Shown here: piece after piece, positions 1-12,125 of the stretch
How the letters are laid out: every line of letters starts with the position of its first letter
Position numbering within the stretch: position 1 is the stretch's first letter
Assembly (NCBI GenBank): GCA_949752735.1
Contig: OX457053.1
Coordinates: 937,293 to 1,001,292 of the forward strand
Reading direction: 5' to 3'
Length of the DNA stretch: 64,000 bases
From: Lumbricus terrestris
Taxonomy: Eukaryota > Annelida > Clitellata > Crassiclitellata > Lumbricidae
Translations under genes and position numbers: made by a program
Notes under the pieces: generated by a model
The model's input: the letters and a program-made list of their open reading frames with translations, nothing else
Database searches by the model: none
What the model was told of the DNA's origin: nothing

Positions 1-365
1 TCTCATTTGCTTTCTTAAGTAGCCTATGGGTCAACGTTAGGTAGGCTATTTTTCATTTCTGTTCCAGTTGGCCTATCAAACTTATCAACAATTGAAATCG
101 ATTCTATTGCGCAACGATGCATCAGCGAAGTTCATTGGCTGAGATAATATTGTCTGAATGCATAGCCGGCTTCATAGCTTGTAACCTAATGCAATTCAAA
201 TCATCGGAAATTTCTCATCGCCTACAAATGTCACGCCAGGAAGATCAGCTTAAACGTCAGCGCCATATCAAAAGAAGTCTGCAAGGGTCAGAAAAATTAA
301 TGACAAAGTTATTACCTTCGCATAAGGTTGAACATTATGATACATCATGATACATTCTTAGTTAC
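1..365. other. Intron of gene 1, no feature
   Basis: Sequence after the CTLD1 donor. The plus-strand frame at 117-350 shows no recognisable protein features. Confidence 0.5.
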
Positions 366-1782
366 CTTCGTTTCCAAATGGCTGACCGTTTGTCCATCTC
401 CACTGACCGTCAACAATGTATCTTCCAGCCGTCCAAACGCATGATTGTGACACATTTTGGCTAAGATAGTTTTTGAGGACCTTCTCTACGTTGGTGCTTG
501 AAATGATAGGTAGTGAGGCATTCATTTGCTTACAGATGTGCCACGCAGATTCCCAAACCGTGCGGGAGTCGTTGACCATAAAGTAACAGATATTTCGTTG
601 ATCAACATCGAAACACTTGCTGTGTTATCGTTCCTGGCAAATACCTTGAAGAATCATTTCTAAAATTCAGATATAAAAAACGGATACAAAGTGACCCAAT
701 GACAAGCGTGAAGGGCAGAGAAGGGCCATGCTGTATTTAGCCGTCTACTTGTCCGCTTGCAACAGCGTCTTTACGGTACCAAGGAAAGGTAGCTTAGGCC
801 TACTACACGATTCCAAATGATATAGACACAAATAATATTATCATGTTATCGTTAGTAAGTTTTACAATGCAAAATGACGTCGAGTTTAACTTTTTACATG
901 TGGGTCTATAATTTTACAGTAGGCCTATTATTTCCCTGAATGACCCTACTGCGCGTGCCGCATGTGGCGTCATTTCGTGAATTGCTTGAAATAAAATTGT
1001 AGAGCATTTAATAGGTTACGAACAATGCAATATAAATTCTCCGATGCGTTCATTCTAAGAAGCAGTTAAATGATAGAAGTGAATCTTGTATAATTTATCG
1101 GATTGTGATTATGTTTCAAGCGCCATCGATAGAATCCTGTTATAATGTCCCAAAGCAATATTTTCTATGGTTAGATTTAAATAGATTGTTGAACTTCACG
1201 TTTGATGTTCAAGGCTGAGACACTCGATTTATTCGACGATTCTCTCTCTTTTATAATAAATTATTGTTTATCTTAGTTTAAAAATTCAACATCTAACAGA
1301 TAAATTATTGTTACATCAGCAATCAATTTACAAATCGAAAACCTGCAGCTGTTGTTGTTGTATTTTATTAAACGAATCTTTACCAAACCTCTGCTGAAAA
1401 ATATTGAACATATATCTAGGCTAACCAATATAATATATTATGGTGTTTTAATTAATTATCTATGCATCTCTTCTTGCCTCAGAAAATCAGTAGGCCCAAC
1501 GTCAGCGGCTCTGCCCCAACTCAATTATTTAGTGTCTCCGGGTACAAGCGAATTGGATTTCTCATAATTCAATTTTCACTGTGAAGGACCCAATTATTAC
1601 AAATTGAATCTGTCAGTCAATAGGGGAGCGATAGATCAGAATGTTTTACATCAATTTGTCATTGCAACTTACAATATTAATAAACGCAATCAAAGAAACC
1701 AAGTTTTGTTGAACTTACCACCAAAGGCAAATATTAACAGCGAGATAGAAAATAGGTTTTTAGTGGATGATTTTGTGTACAT
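366..1782 (-). pseudogene. Gene 1: CTLD/ITIM receptor, 5' part, probably broken
   Basis: Two exons are visible. A signal-peptide exon (1782-1719) starts MYTKSSTKN and has the hydrophobic core LFSISLLIFAF; it ends in phase 1 at a GTAAG donor. The CTLD1 N-terminal exon (644-366) contains CFDVDQRNICYF, VWTAGRYIVDG and WRWTNGQ, and ends in phase 1 at GTAAC, exactly like its paralogues at 9444-9737, 21687-21980 and 39370-39663. The best acceptor (TTCAAG before 644) gives the right phase, but a TAA codon follows six codons later, where paralogues have a sense codon. No acceptor downstream of the stop keeps the frame. The remaining exons lie left of position 1. The gene is either a pseudogene or carries a sequence error; the link between the two exons is inferred. 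Confidence 0.6.
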
Positions 1783-3185
1783 TTTTTCTCATTCATCGCA
1801 ATTAATAGCAACGCTAATCCAAAATGTTTCTCTACTCTATGTGTGATAGCCTACGCTGTGACACCGATAACTGCTAATATAATTGGACGAATGTAGGCTA
1901 CACAACGCAGTTCTAATTACTAAAAACACGGGACAGTTAGATCCGTTTCAACACGCAGGGCATGCATGCAATATTAGGTCTTTATCATTCATTAGTCATT
2001 AGATAGGCCTATAATATTATGTCGTGACAAGCCCGTTTGCAAGTAACTTCGCTGCACGACACAGAAAGAGGATGTTATTATTGTTATAATCACCTATTTG
2101 TGTCTTTCTTAAATACACACAGTTCTCTGGTCTCGCTTATTTGTCCATCCTTTTTATTGAAACTACTGAACAGGCAAATCTTCAAGTAATCTATGGTACA
2201 AAGAAGTGATGAATGAAACCGGATTTTATTTCCCTTCTTGGCGTGTCATGTTGACGCCTCAACTGCAGCATACATTAATTTTAATGGCAGTAGGCCTATA
2301 GTGTAACTTAGAATAAAACTCAATAAGTCAATTCATATCCTGTTTTAAGATAGGTCACATTTCACCAAGTCAATATTATTTTTGAGCAACGATGAATCTG
2401 AGGAAGTTAAAAGATCAGATTTTAGAGTTCTTCTCATCTCAGAGGAAATAGAGCAAACCGAAAGTAAAAACTGCAGACATTTTTCATTAGGCTACCATCA
2501 ATGGATTATTGTCCATGGAATGCGAAAGAAAATCTTGCTATTCCCCTTGAACGTTGTTTTGACCCGTACAGTGTGCCTCAAATGTCAAAGAGCAGACAAT
2601 TAAGACTGCATTATGGGACAATTGGGACATGGGTACTTTCACATACATAACCGAATAACGAAAGATATACAATTATACATGCACAACTGCACATGCAAAA
2701 ATGACTGTAGTGGTAGTTTTGACGGTTCTCTGAAATGGATACATGATACGTAGTAAGCAAGCGAAAGTCTAATTATCCAAATAATATAGAGTCCAACACT
2801 CGAGACACATGCAACTATACATAATAATTTATGGAAGTATTATTATGTACAGTGGCATGTATTCCGAGTTCATTAGCCAACTGCACTGGCTTCCTCTCTT
2901 CCCTCATCCGAAATTAAGTCCTAGCTTTGATCCCCAAGTCCAAACTGGATCAATGGGTATCCGCCAAAATATCTCATTCGTTCTCCTCTTTCTTTGTCGT
3001 CCCATTTGCCTATTTATTTACTCTACCGGTTTAACATCGTTGACCCACGATGTAGGACAGTTTTTGATCATGTTCGATCCCTTGCAATCACTGGACCTTC
3101 CGTATGGTATTTCCTTCCCACCACTCTGCGATGCACTCTTCTTTCTGTATTGATGTCCACAAGTCTCTCAGATCATATCTCTCTC

Positions 3186-3252
<67 letters not shown>

Positions 3253-3597
3253 GAACAGTGAAAAGATAGCCTGCTAGGATTCGAACAGACTTACAATGCA
3301 ACTCAAATGTCAAATCTGTTCTTACCGATATTTCAGCAGCGCGTTTGCAAGCTATTCAATAAAGACATGCTTAGTTGCTTACCTACTTACTTACTTGCAC
3401 ATTTTGCTACACTGAAATCTAGGTAGTGATGTTCTATTTATTAGAACGTTAATGTTTGGTCATTATCTTAGTCGAAATTCGGAGTAGTTTGACTGAACGA
3501 CAAAAAGATATTTTAATATTAAAGTTTTTACATAATTTCGAAGTAAATATTTCCATCGAGGGCATGGACCTAAGATCTCATCCCAAATGTTTCCCGT
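1783..3597. other. Spacer between gene 2 end and gene 1 start
   Basis: Holds a CT microsatellite and the gene 2 3' flank. The 3' flank (3400-3597) is similar to 13975-14178 and 25455-25659, downstream of genes 3 and 4, including GCTACACT(A/G)AAATCTAGG. No other gene seen. Confidence 0.6.
3172..3250. repeat. (CT)n microsatellite
   Basis: About 75 bp of CT with a few TTT interruptions, downstream of gene 2. Confidence 0.95.
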
Positions 3598-3901
3598 TTA
3601 ACCAATATCATCCGAAGCAAGGAAAGTTGGTGGATCACTTGCTGCAGGACTGTCATGAGGATCGCTTATAACAGGTTCCTCGTTGGTCATCATGTTGTCT
3701 GCAAATTCCAACTCGGCGTACACAATGCTCGTTTGAAGTTCGTTGACATTGTCTCCAATGTCTTCGCCGTGGACTGTTCGAATGACTTCAGCGTAGACAC
3801 CATGCATCTGGGTTATCTCCTCGGCGCCATTACCTTGATCTCGGTGAGTTTGGCTTACAGTTGCAACGCGATCTACTTCACCGGTGGCTTCTCTTGAAAT
3901 G
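3598..3901 (-). CDS. Gene 2 cytoplasmic tail exon with ITIM
   Basis: The last exon (phase 2 in) codes 100 residues and ends TAA at 3600-3598. The tyrosine motif TSIVYAELEF (Tyr near residue 458) fits the ITIM consensus with Ile at -2 and Leu at +3. A second site, HGVYAEVI (Tyr near residue 433), has Gly at -2 and is only ITIM-like. Acidic and Pro/Ser-rich flanks resemble the repeats in the gene 4 tail. The ITIM role is inferred from consensus. Confidence 0.85.
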
Positions 3902-6900
3902 CTGGTTGTGAATGTAAAAGAGCCGCGACTGGCAAAAGATAACAATTAAGACTCATTTTAACTAATATTAAAACACATTTGTGAGTTTAGAACTTATAGA
4001 ATTTTTAATATAAGGACATATCTTCAAAGCCGTAGATTAAATAGGAAATAGTTTCACGCAAGCATATTGTATCACAAGCAGCGGTGTTTGTAGCATTAAC
4101 AAATTCGACTTTGAACATCACATGATCGTAGGCGTACCCGTAGGAGTCGGGGTTCAGATGAGCATATGACACTCAAATTCGTGCATTTCTGTTTTTCGGT
4201 CAATTATTACAGGCCTCGGAAAAACTACTTGTGGTTCAACACTCATTAGCACACTACATTACTCCCAGCTCCAACTTGCCCGAATCCAGTTAGTGGCTAC
4301 TATCTCACAAACCGCTATGTATGTGGATAATAGATATTCCCAGAAAAGTTCTAAATTCACGGTAGTATTTTGTGAAAATGGGCGAAAATCGCAGCACATT
4401 CACGAGCCTGCATTTGCAGGAAGCCAGTTATTCGGGATTTAGTTGTTTGCTTCGAGCATAAGTAGAATCTTGACCCTCCCCTAATGCTGAAATTTACCAT
4501 GCGCATACGAATAATAATCGTCTGCATTGGTTGTGATTAAGATTGGATTTTATTATGGAGAAGTATATGATAAATTGTCAGCAATAAAAAAAATCGAGTT
4601 TTTGATAAGGAAGACACAACTTATACCTTCTGCGTAATTTTCTGAAGATGAAGAACACGGCGACAGCGATCAAGGCAAGGCCAGCAATAACACCAATCAT
4701 TGTGGCTAACAGATATGCGATGGAAACATCTGGGTAAAAAACATCATTTCGTAAAATTCAGTGATGAACAAGCCAACCAAGATGATGCAAATACGATGAA
4801 GACATCAATCAAATGACAACAAGCAAGAGCAAATTTACATTTTACCTACCAATGTATGCTGCGATTGTCGTCAACAATAATTGTGTTTTGTATTGTCTAA
4901 AAATTGAAAGTGTGAAAGGGTCTATTTCAGTTGAATTATCGAGCATTCTGTAAGTAAAAAAACATTGTGTAGGCAGATCAATGATATGAAAAGTAATAGC
5001 ACAAGCATTACAGATGCAATAATTAAGAGAATAGTCATTGTCATAATAGTTCATGGTCTGAAGTATGCAAGTAATGTATACACTCATATTGTAGTATGCC
5101 TACCATGTATAATTACAGGTTCTGTTGTAGAAGTAATCTGGTTTCCCCTCGGTGACCAAGTTGAAGAGACTGACACAAGAGTAGCAGAGTATACTTGAGC
5201 TAAAACAAAAAAGAAACTACATAATTATGATAGGTTGCTGCGTAGTGTCCTCCTTACTGATGTAATGATCCAATTCGCAGCCTATTGGCATTATTTAGCA
5301 TCATATAGCTGGTGCTGTGCTGCAGAGTTTGCTTTTCTTGCTCCAATACGGCGCTATGTGGATTTGCAACAAGGTGCAATCGTACGAACTCAATGTACGC
5401 TATATTTCTATGATAAAAACTTAAATTACGATTACATCTACAGCAACCAGGTCGCAGTTAACCTAGTCTACTTGCAACATCAATGTCATCGCAGTCGACG
5501 TTTATAGCTTCAGGTGTGGAATTTGCTACATTATAATATAGCCTAGATACAACCACGACAGCAATAAAGCTTACGAATTGTTGAGTCCTGTGTTGATTTG
5601 CCTATTTTCCTGGATGTTTTCGTAGGACTCTCTGTTACAATGGTCGTTTTTTCTGTGTAAATACAAAGATGACTATAATAGAACGAAGTCGCCTTATAAT
5701 TATTATGGAAGTCTAATTTTCTTTCTCTATTATGCCTACATATAAGTAGATGCTCTCTGGTAGTATGTGGCTATCAACAATTTGATATTGCAATAGTCCG
5801 AATATTCCAAGATAATTATTATGTCTTTCTTCGAAGTCAGATGATAGCGTCAGGTGTGGCATTAACAAAATTCTAATTAATTATAGATACAGCTGCGGCA
5901 ACAATACAACTTACGAATAGCCGAGTCACGTGTTGATTTGTTGGTTGTCCTGGATGTTCGCACAGGACTCTTAGTGACAGTGTTAGGTTTCTCTGTGTAA
6001 ATACAACTTGCAGTATGTGACTATCATTTGGCATTGTAATAGGCTACAACAGACTATTCTAAGATCATTATGTATTTTAGTCGGTCACTACTAAAGAAGC
6101 TACTGCAATAATAAAATTCAACCCTTTATTCTAGACCTATGGTTCCCAATCTTTGTTTAAAACTTTATGACCCCTTTTTCTTAGTTAGAGGACATGTAGG
6201 CCCTTGTTGGGCCACAAGGTTACATTCTATTTTAAATTTAATTGTCAACCGATACACTGATGCAGCGCTAAACGGGTCTATATAATTACTATTTCGTTCA
6301 TTCGATAAATTGACATAGGCCTACCACCTAAACAATGCATTATATATTCTAAATTGCTCGACTAGCTAATTCGTTTTCGCATCACACTTTCGAAGCATAG
6401 ATCTACACACATTTCCGCAGCCAGTTAATTATCAAGGACCGCTGCAGCATAGGCTACACCGACTTAATGCGCAGAAAGACAAAAAATCACATCACCTCTA
6501 TAGGTAGAAGTGATATTTTGGCTTTGTATATTTTTATGGCACGTTAATACACCCTGACACACAATTAAGCAATTAAGCACACGATAGCTAAGAGCACGTT
6601 CATAAACGTAAGAAACATCTCATTGCCTGACACTCCTGCTCGATGAGGTGCTTTCGCCATTTGTTTATTCCACCAGTGACCACCATCGAGATATAATATT
6701 ACTTTTATTACGAAATAATAATAATAATAATATATTGGCCTACAGTAACTTGCGACGCAATTGACACGTTGTTCGAAATAGTGTCTAGAAATTTCCTCAG
6801 ACTTGTTTAACCCAATATTAATCCACTAAAATGACTTCTGTGTTGTACAAAATCATGATATCCAAGATGGCAATTGATGGACGCTTCCAGTGACATGTCA

Positions 6901-9900
6901 ATAATAATTGTCTGCGAAGATATCGATATCAAATTTCATTTACCCATTTATATAGAGCCCTTCAACTTCAAGCTTACTACTCCGAGGCGCTCCCGACTAC
7001 AGCGTGGACACTGCATCGGAGTTTCACGCCGAAGCACCTGAGTAATTATGAGTGAAGGACTTGCTCAAGGTCCTCGGGCGGCGCCTTGAGGTGAATTCGA
7101 ACCTGCAACCCTTCGGCTGCAAGGCAACGAACATACCCATTACACCACCACGTCCCACAAATCTATATTACTTACACTAATGGTTCACGTACCTGTGAAA
7201 GGTTTATCTGTCGAATTTCGTGTTCGTCTTTCTAAAAAGCACAATATTCAAGAGATGCCTTGAAAACAATAATTAGCCTATAATTGGCCATTTTGGTCAT
7301 CAAAATACAAAGTAACCAATGGATCGTTTAAAATTTTGGTGGAAACCATCGCCATTGATAGATTTCCATATTGAAATCATTCCAATATAGAAAGCAACAT
7401 TGCCATCAACTCTCTTGTATATAAAGCAACCTAGACCTACCTGTCTGACAGATAACATATTTTTTCAGAAAGCATTTATCGCGACTCCAATTTGAGTTTT
7501 CATTAATGAACAAACAATCTTTTCCTTGGTCCCCATATTCGTCCAGCAAATTGTATTTGATGTCGTAAACAGCTGAAACAAAATCATGTAGTTATCTACA
7601 TAGGAACGACAATTCTGATCGGTCAGGCTTTCAAATGCATTAGGTGTCTGTGAGGCCAATATAGCCTATATATATTATACATAGGCCTATATTATATATA
7701 TCAGGGTTATTTCTAAACTAGTAATAATAAAATCGCTACTTCATTGGAGCCCTTATAGCCTAACTGAAAATTTTTCCTAAACTGCATTAGGCTATATTGC
7801 AGCGATCGGTACACGCAACTTTTGCCTTCTCCCGTAAAGAATGCCTTAATATGCATTGGGCACGAATACGTTGAAATTTTATCCCTTATCCTTTAACTTA
7901 CCTCCTGTCGCATTCCAGATCCACCATTTCCGATGCAAACCAATCAAGTATTCGGCATTGCTTGTGAAAATAGGCAAATGTCGGAGTTTATGAAGGTCTC
8001 CGTTTGAGCTGAATGTCGCCAGATCACCTCCTCGGTCAAGACATTCGTTTCTAGCCTCATTCAATCGTCGCCTATGGTTGCTTTTCCAGTTAAGACATCC
8101 TCCTTCCCATGGAATAGAATACTGTGGCTCGTTTGTGCAAGTAGCATCTGCAAGTTTTCCTAAATATTTTTATGTATAAACTATGATTGTTTTTAGTAAA
8201 AATACTCTTTCAGTATTCTTTCACTATTTATGCCTATTTAAAAAAATACAAATATTAATTCAAACTTAAAAGTCATGCATGTATTGATTTATTAATGATC
8301 CACAATGCATGTGCCGACTTGCTGGTTATAACCAGTCAAAAGCTGACTTATGCGCTTATTTAAACAAGTTACTGAAATGGTCATTAAGGCATGCAAATAA
8401 CTATATATAGCCTACATGTAGGGCCTAATACAAGCAGTCGATAGGACAATAAAATCGGGCCTCGGGTTCAGTGGCGTAGGCAAGGGGGTTCGGGGTTAAA
8501 CCCCCCATTGGCTCCGAAAAAAGGTTTTTTAAAGGTTATTTTTCCATTTAAGTAAGAAAAAATAGCAAAAAAACAGGGTTTCCGGCCATAAACCCCCACA
8601 TCAAAAATTCCTGGCTACGCCACTGCTCGGGTTGCACATTGAATCAGCTATGTAGCCTGAATGCAGAACTAACCTCGAAATCTGCAGATGAAGTTATAGG
8701 TATAATTCGGAAATCGTGCACCATATTTCAGTTCTTTGGTTAAAACTACCTGAGTTTCATGAATGCAGGAGATTTTATTATAAGGGCACGACGGCTTGTC
8801 TGAAACAAGAAATTCCTGCTAAGTTATTATCATCGAAAAACAAACATTCAGCTTAATGTGACGCCGGTTTCATATCCCACCGCTTGTCGTCTCCTAGATA
8901 TTGCGCGAAAACAGGCGAGAGGGTCGACATTATAGAATTTTCGAGATATCTTAAAAGTTGCCATAATGTTAAAAGCAGTAGGCCTAAGCCAATTTTAATT
9001 CCATTTTATTCTCCAGTAGGCTAAAATAGCAGAATAATTAAGTAATGGTTTCTGAGGATTTTCATTACACAAAATAATATCCTTAAATGTTGTATCTCAT
9101 TTCTCCCTCAATAGTAGGCTAATAACAGAATCAAAAAAGGTCGGAAACCGACAAGTGACGGGTTTTGAGCTTCTGTTTCACCTTTATCTTTTTAGACTAC
9201 AATAATGAAATCAGTATTGTAAGCCAGCGGTTTAAGCTTTTAATATTAATTAAATTTGTTGCAGGCATTCTGCTGCTGATGAAAATTATTCGCACGCCAG
9301 AAGGAAAGTAAAAGAAGGCGATACCATAATATCAGTAAGACTTCTACAGATCGCAACAGGATAAGCTTTGAGTTAAGCATTGAAGACCGATAACATCTGA
9401 CCAATAATAATATTGGTCTGTAAATAATTATAGGAGTGATTACCTCTATCACTTAAGTTTTTACCATTCAGCCATTTCCATTGGTTCTTACAGCCAACAT
9501 ATTTTCCTGCTGTCCACACTGACTGGTCAGAATAATGTTCACATAAGTAGTCTCCAAAAACTTTTTGAACTTTCTCATTAAGAATAACCGGTAAAGTGGC
9601 ATCTAGTTCTCCACATGTCTTCCATGCTGTGTCCCAGTCGACGGATGAGACGTTTGGCATAAAGTAACAGATGTCTTTTGATTCAACTTCAAAGCATTGT
9701 CTATGACTGTCATGACAAGCCACGTGGAAAACAAACCCTAAGAAACAGATAATCAGGTTTATCGTATCGCATAAAAATATATAGAGCGTCTTTGGTGTCA
9801 TGGACAATTCAGAGTCGATTTCAAAGAGCCCAGACATGAGCCCGAGGCCTTAGAAGTGGTGAAGGCCATTCAAAGTGGAGGTACCTATCATGGAAAAGCC

Positions 9901-10641
9901 CTGTTTGTGAGCCAAGGCACACGGAACACAAGGGACAATAGAGAGCAATTGGCAAACAGATGTTGCAAAGAAAGACCTGCGCATATTATTGTAGCAGGAG
10001 AAATATTTGGAGGTATTGGACCAAATTTGGAGACCAGGAGTATGATCTTGTTATATTGGACGACAATAATAATCATCTATGCAACAAAACCAACTATTTA
10101 CAAATAATATTTCCTGGAATTAATTATAAAAGCCATCTGAAAAAGTTCAGGTGAAATAAAATGCTGGCAGAGTTTATGGCCAAGATAGTTAAGAGTTATC
10201 AAGCCACGTGAAAAACAAACCCTGAGAATGAACAAGCAGGTTCTTTGTCAAAACAACTTTAAATGTTACTTCATGATTTAAAGTAAACCTCAGACTATCC
10301 GGTAAATCCCGCAGTCTTCCCTTAGCTTAATAAGGCGCGCGGTGAGCTGTCATTTAGGTGTGCACTAGCTTTGCAATTTCTACCAATTACGGTTTCGAAC
10401 ATGATGAACAAACTCCATGGCAACTTTAAACTAGTTGCTTGCTCAATGATCTCTGTGAATGTCAATAATAGTTGAATGCCTCTTGCCAGCAGTAACACTA
10501 GCAACGAAAAAAAGATTATTTAAAAACCCGGCCTATAAATTTTTGTTGAACCTGTCAGAATATTAATTTTAGTAAAGAAACTCGAGGAAAATGCTAAGCT
10601 GCAATAAACTCACATGAAAACACAGCAATTAAAAGTTTCAT
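3598..10641 (-). CDS. Gene 2: type I receptor with two C-type lectin-like domains and ITIM tail
   Basis: Eleven exons: 10641-10614, 9737-9444, 8799-8674, 8147-7902, 7572-7441, 7231-7193, 5992-5915, 5652-5575, 5169-5104, 4729-4627, 3901-3598. They total 1494 nt, or 497 aa plus TAA, with no frame conflict at any junction. Layout: signal peptide from MKLLIAVFS (residues 1 to about 17), CTLD1 (to about 149), CTLD2 (to about 275), stalk (to about 362), transmembrane (about 363-396) and cytoplasmic tail. Start chosen as the only ATG before the hydrophobic run, at the same place as in genes 3 and 4. CTLD receptors with ITIM tails usually recruit SH2-domain phosphatases at the plasma membrane; that role is inferred here. 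An AATAAA on the minus strand lies near 3435. The junction after the signal exon gives Trp where paralogues have Gly. Confidence 0.85.
4627..4729 (-). CDS. Gene 2 transmembrane exon
   Basis: A 103-nt exon (phase 1 in, phase 2 out) encoding VSIAYLLATMIGVIAG, further hydrophobic residues to VAVFFIF, then the basic stop-transfer RKLRR. There is no acidic or basic residue inside the membrane span, unlike activating receptors that pair with ITAM adaptors. Acceptor TTTTTTACCCAG; donor GTATAAG. Confidence 0.85.
5104..7231 (-). CDS. Gene 2 stalk: mini-exon, two Thr-rich exons, one W-exon
   Basis: Four small phase 1-1 exons. The mini-exon 7231-7193 (39 nt) reads RRTRNSTDKPFT. Two 78-nt exons, 5992-5915 and 5652-5575, encode Thr/Ser-rich repeats such as KTTIVTESPTKTS, good O-glycosylation substrates. 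The W-exon 5169-5104 (66 nt) encodes STWSPRGNQITSTTEP. Together they make an extended membrane-proximal stalk. Exon borders follow splice consensus and homology with genes 3 and 4. Confidence 0.75.
6950..7157 (-). repeat. tRNA-type SINE
   Basis: On the minus strand: GGGACGTGGTGGTGTAATGG, then GGTTCGAATTC-like B box, ending in the LINE-like tail with CTCGGAGTAG and CTATATAAA. Intron of gene 2. Confidence 0.75.
7441..8147 (-). CDS. Gene 2 CTLD2 (exons 4 and 5)
   Basis: Exon 8147-7902 carries ATCTNE, GGCLNW, ARNECLDRGGDLATF and the IGLHRKWWIWN core. Exon 7572-7441 carries DCLFINE, NWSRDKC and the end YVICQT. Both exons are phase 1 at each end. The two N-terminal cysteines plus the ARNEC cysteine and the last three fit a long-form CTLD. 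There is no EPN or QPD motif. Confidence 0.85.
8469..8625. mobile_element. hAT-like MITE, 157 bp
   Basis: Ends CAGTGGCGTAGG and CTACGCCACTG, flanked by the 8-bp direct repeat CTCGGGTT (8461-8468, 8626-8633). Same family as 55237-55396, opposite orientation. Intron of gene 2. Confidence 0.85.
8674..9737 (-). CDS. Gene 2 CTLD1 (exons 2 and 3)
   Basis: Exon 9737-9444 starts GFVFHVAC and carries CFEVES, the helix segment DTAWKTCGELDATLPV, VWTAGKYVG and the WxWxxG core WKWLNG. Exon 8799-8674 supplies DKPSCPY, TKELKY and the closing YNFICRF. The cysteines fit a long-form C-type lectin-like fold. No EPN or QPD triplet and no WND are visible, so classical calcium-dependent sugar binding is unlikely. 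Acceptor TTCTTAG and donor GTAATC match the paralogues. Confidence 0.85.
9738..10240. other. Insertion of unknown DNA next to gene 2 exon 2 with duplicated exon start
   Basis: The exon 2 acceptor and first codons occur twice: at about 9718-9745 (used) and again at about 10200-10228, where the copy soon meets a stop. Upstream of the second copy the sequence matches the normal intron; between the two copies lies about 0.45 kb not seen in genes 3 and 4. Plus-strand frames here are open for about 80 codons but I do not recognise them. Confidence 0.5.
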
Positions 10642-10660
10642 CAAAAGGCTTTCGAGTACT

Positions 10661-10678
10661 TTGCTCACAAATGACAAA
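10661..10678 (-). promoter_or_regulatory. Conserved 18-mer just upstream of gene 2 ATG
   Basis: The plus-strand sequence TTGCTCACAAATGACAAA occurs identically at 10661-10678, 22624-22641 and 40106-40123, each ending about 20 nt before the start codon of genes 2, 3 and 4. It may be promoter, initiator region or 5' UTR. Nearby upstream DNA is also similar, so recent duplication alone could explain it. Confidence 0.4.
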
Positions 10679-10854
10679 TGTCAAGAACACAATAGATCAA
10701 TAACCCAACATGATATAAAACTTGAATCTGTGGAAAATTTAACCCAACTGTTGCACCAATGAAAATCTAATCACTCGAGAGCAATCACAAAACAATCGTT
10801 AAAATTAATACTTTCGGTGGGTGGTGAATACAGTGTAGCCTGCGTATATGACAA

Positions 10855-11060
10855 GATGGAGAGACATGCAAAGAGACGCAGACAGACAAAAGAAGGTGGA
10901 TAGATACATAAAGAGCCATGCTTATAGATACAGAGACAGATTTGAACAGACGAAGACACATACAACAGACATCGCCACAGACATATTTAAAGATACAAAG
11001 ACAGGCTAAAACAGATGCAGACATAAGCATGCAAATATAAAGCTGTGCAGAAAGGCAGGA
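10855..11060. repeat. GACAGA-rich tract upstream of gene 2
   Basis: Irregular purine-rich repeat with GACGCAGACAGACAAAA and ACATAAAGAGCC. Similar tracts occur at 22850-22920 (gene 3) and 40305-40560 (gene 4), so it duplicated along with the genes. Confidence 0.6.
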
Positions 11061-11435
11061 GTGACATGACAGCACATTATCCATGCAAATGTCATCAGAT
11101 ATGATTTTGATTTTCGGAAAACAACAATGACTCAGTGAAAGTATTGATTGTTAGCGGATACCCTGTCTCAGTATATTATCGGAAAAGCCACGATACTTGA
11201 TCCAACAACAATTATATAGCGCCTGTTTATTCTCTGGGCTCACTTATCTATATCTATAAGAAAGGAAGTGCGTATCTTTGTCAGTTATGCATGCTCACAC
11301 TTTTGCAACTACTGACCTGAAACATTGTACATAAATAGACTTTCACTCAACTTACTCAGGCGCGCTATTTTCACCTCCTTATTCACCTTAGAACTCGATA
11401 TATTAGACATTTTAATTTTCGCCGTGTTATTTACG

Positions 11436-11735
11436 CTATCGCTGTGACACCATTATTTGAATCGCTGTGCAATAACAAATGACGTCATTTTTCGCTATGC
11501 AGCGCAACCGCCCTGGGAAAGATAAATGCCTTAGGCCAAGGAGTATATGCACCAAGAAGAGCCCTATGCAACATGAGTTTAACCAGCAGAATTTGGGAAG
11601 ACCTTCCAAGCAGAGGGGCATAGATAACCATTTATAAACCCCAAATGGGCCTCGAAGCCGCCCCACAGGGGCGGGTGGAGCTGGGTTTGGGGACGAAAAA
11701 TCGAAATTTCCCGTGCAACGCCGGGTACCCCAGCT
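11436..11735. mobile_element. Helitron-like 3' end
   Basis: The segment ends CCCGTGCAACGCCGGGTACC then CCAGCTAA, followed by T. A GC-rich hairpin just before CTRR is the usual Helitron 3' terminus. The 5' limit is uncertain. Confidence 0.45.
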
Positions 11736-11779
11736 AATAAAGATCATAAGAGACGACTCCTTAGCTAATCATCAATTTG

Positions 11780-12125
11780 CTTCCGACATGGTGCGGATTC
11801 TGGCTGTACATGTACATTAATTTTGCAGGGAATGGGTGTCAGAGAAATAGAACAGGGCCTCAGTGACTCTACATCATTCAGCAGTGTGACATGCATTAAT
11901 TTTCACAACTTCCGTGTTTTGTGCGGATCACTCGAACTAATGGGCTACTTGGTAATTCGAGGAGTATTTATTTATAGGAAACTATCGTATTAGGCCTAAT
12001 AATGTTTATATTGTGCAATGAACAAGATTCGGACTTGATGTTTTATCTGAGTGCTGTCAATCACATAGCAGGGCTGATTGGCTAATATAACTACATGTTG
12101 AAATCCAGGCATTTCCATGTACTAA
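11780..12125. repeat. Upstream duplicated block, copy for gene 2
   Basis: About 340 bp similar to 24000-24345 and 42150-42485, each 1-2.4 kb upstream of a receptor start. Shared landmarks are GTGCGGATT near one end and ACAAGATT, then GATTGG, near the other; the latter reads CCAAT on the minus strand. It marks the extent of gene duplication and might include control sequence. Confidence 0.5.

Noticed and set aside
2809..3153. LINE-like LHWLP string in a plus frame
   Set aside because: Only five residues match; the rest shows no reverse-transcriptase similarity.
3655..3897. Plus-strand open frame opposite the gene 2 tail
   Set aside because: Antisense shadow; the same happens at 14236-14553 and 43545-43779.
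8674..9737. Calcium-dependent mannose or galactose binding by the CTLDs
   Set aside because: No EPN, QPD or WND motif is visible in either domain of any gene; ligand left open.
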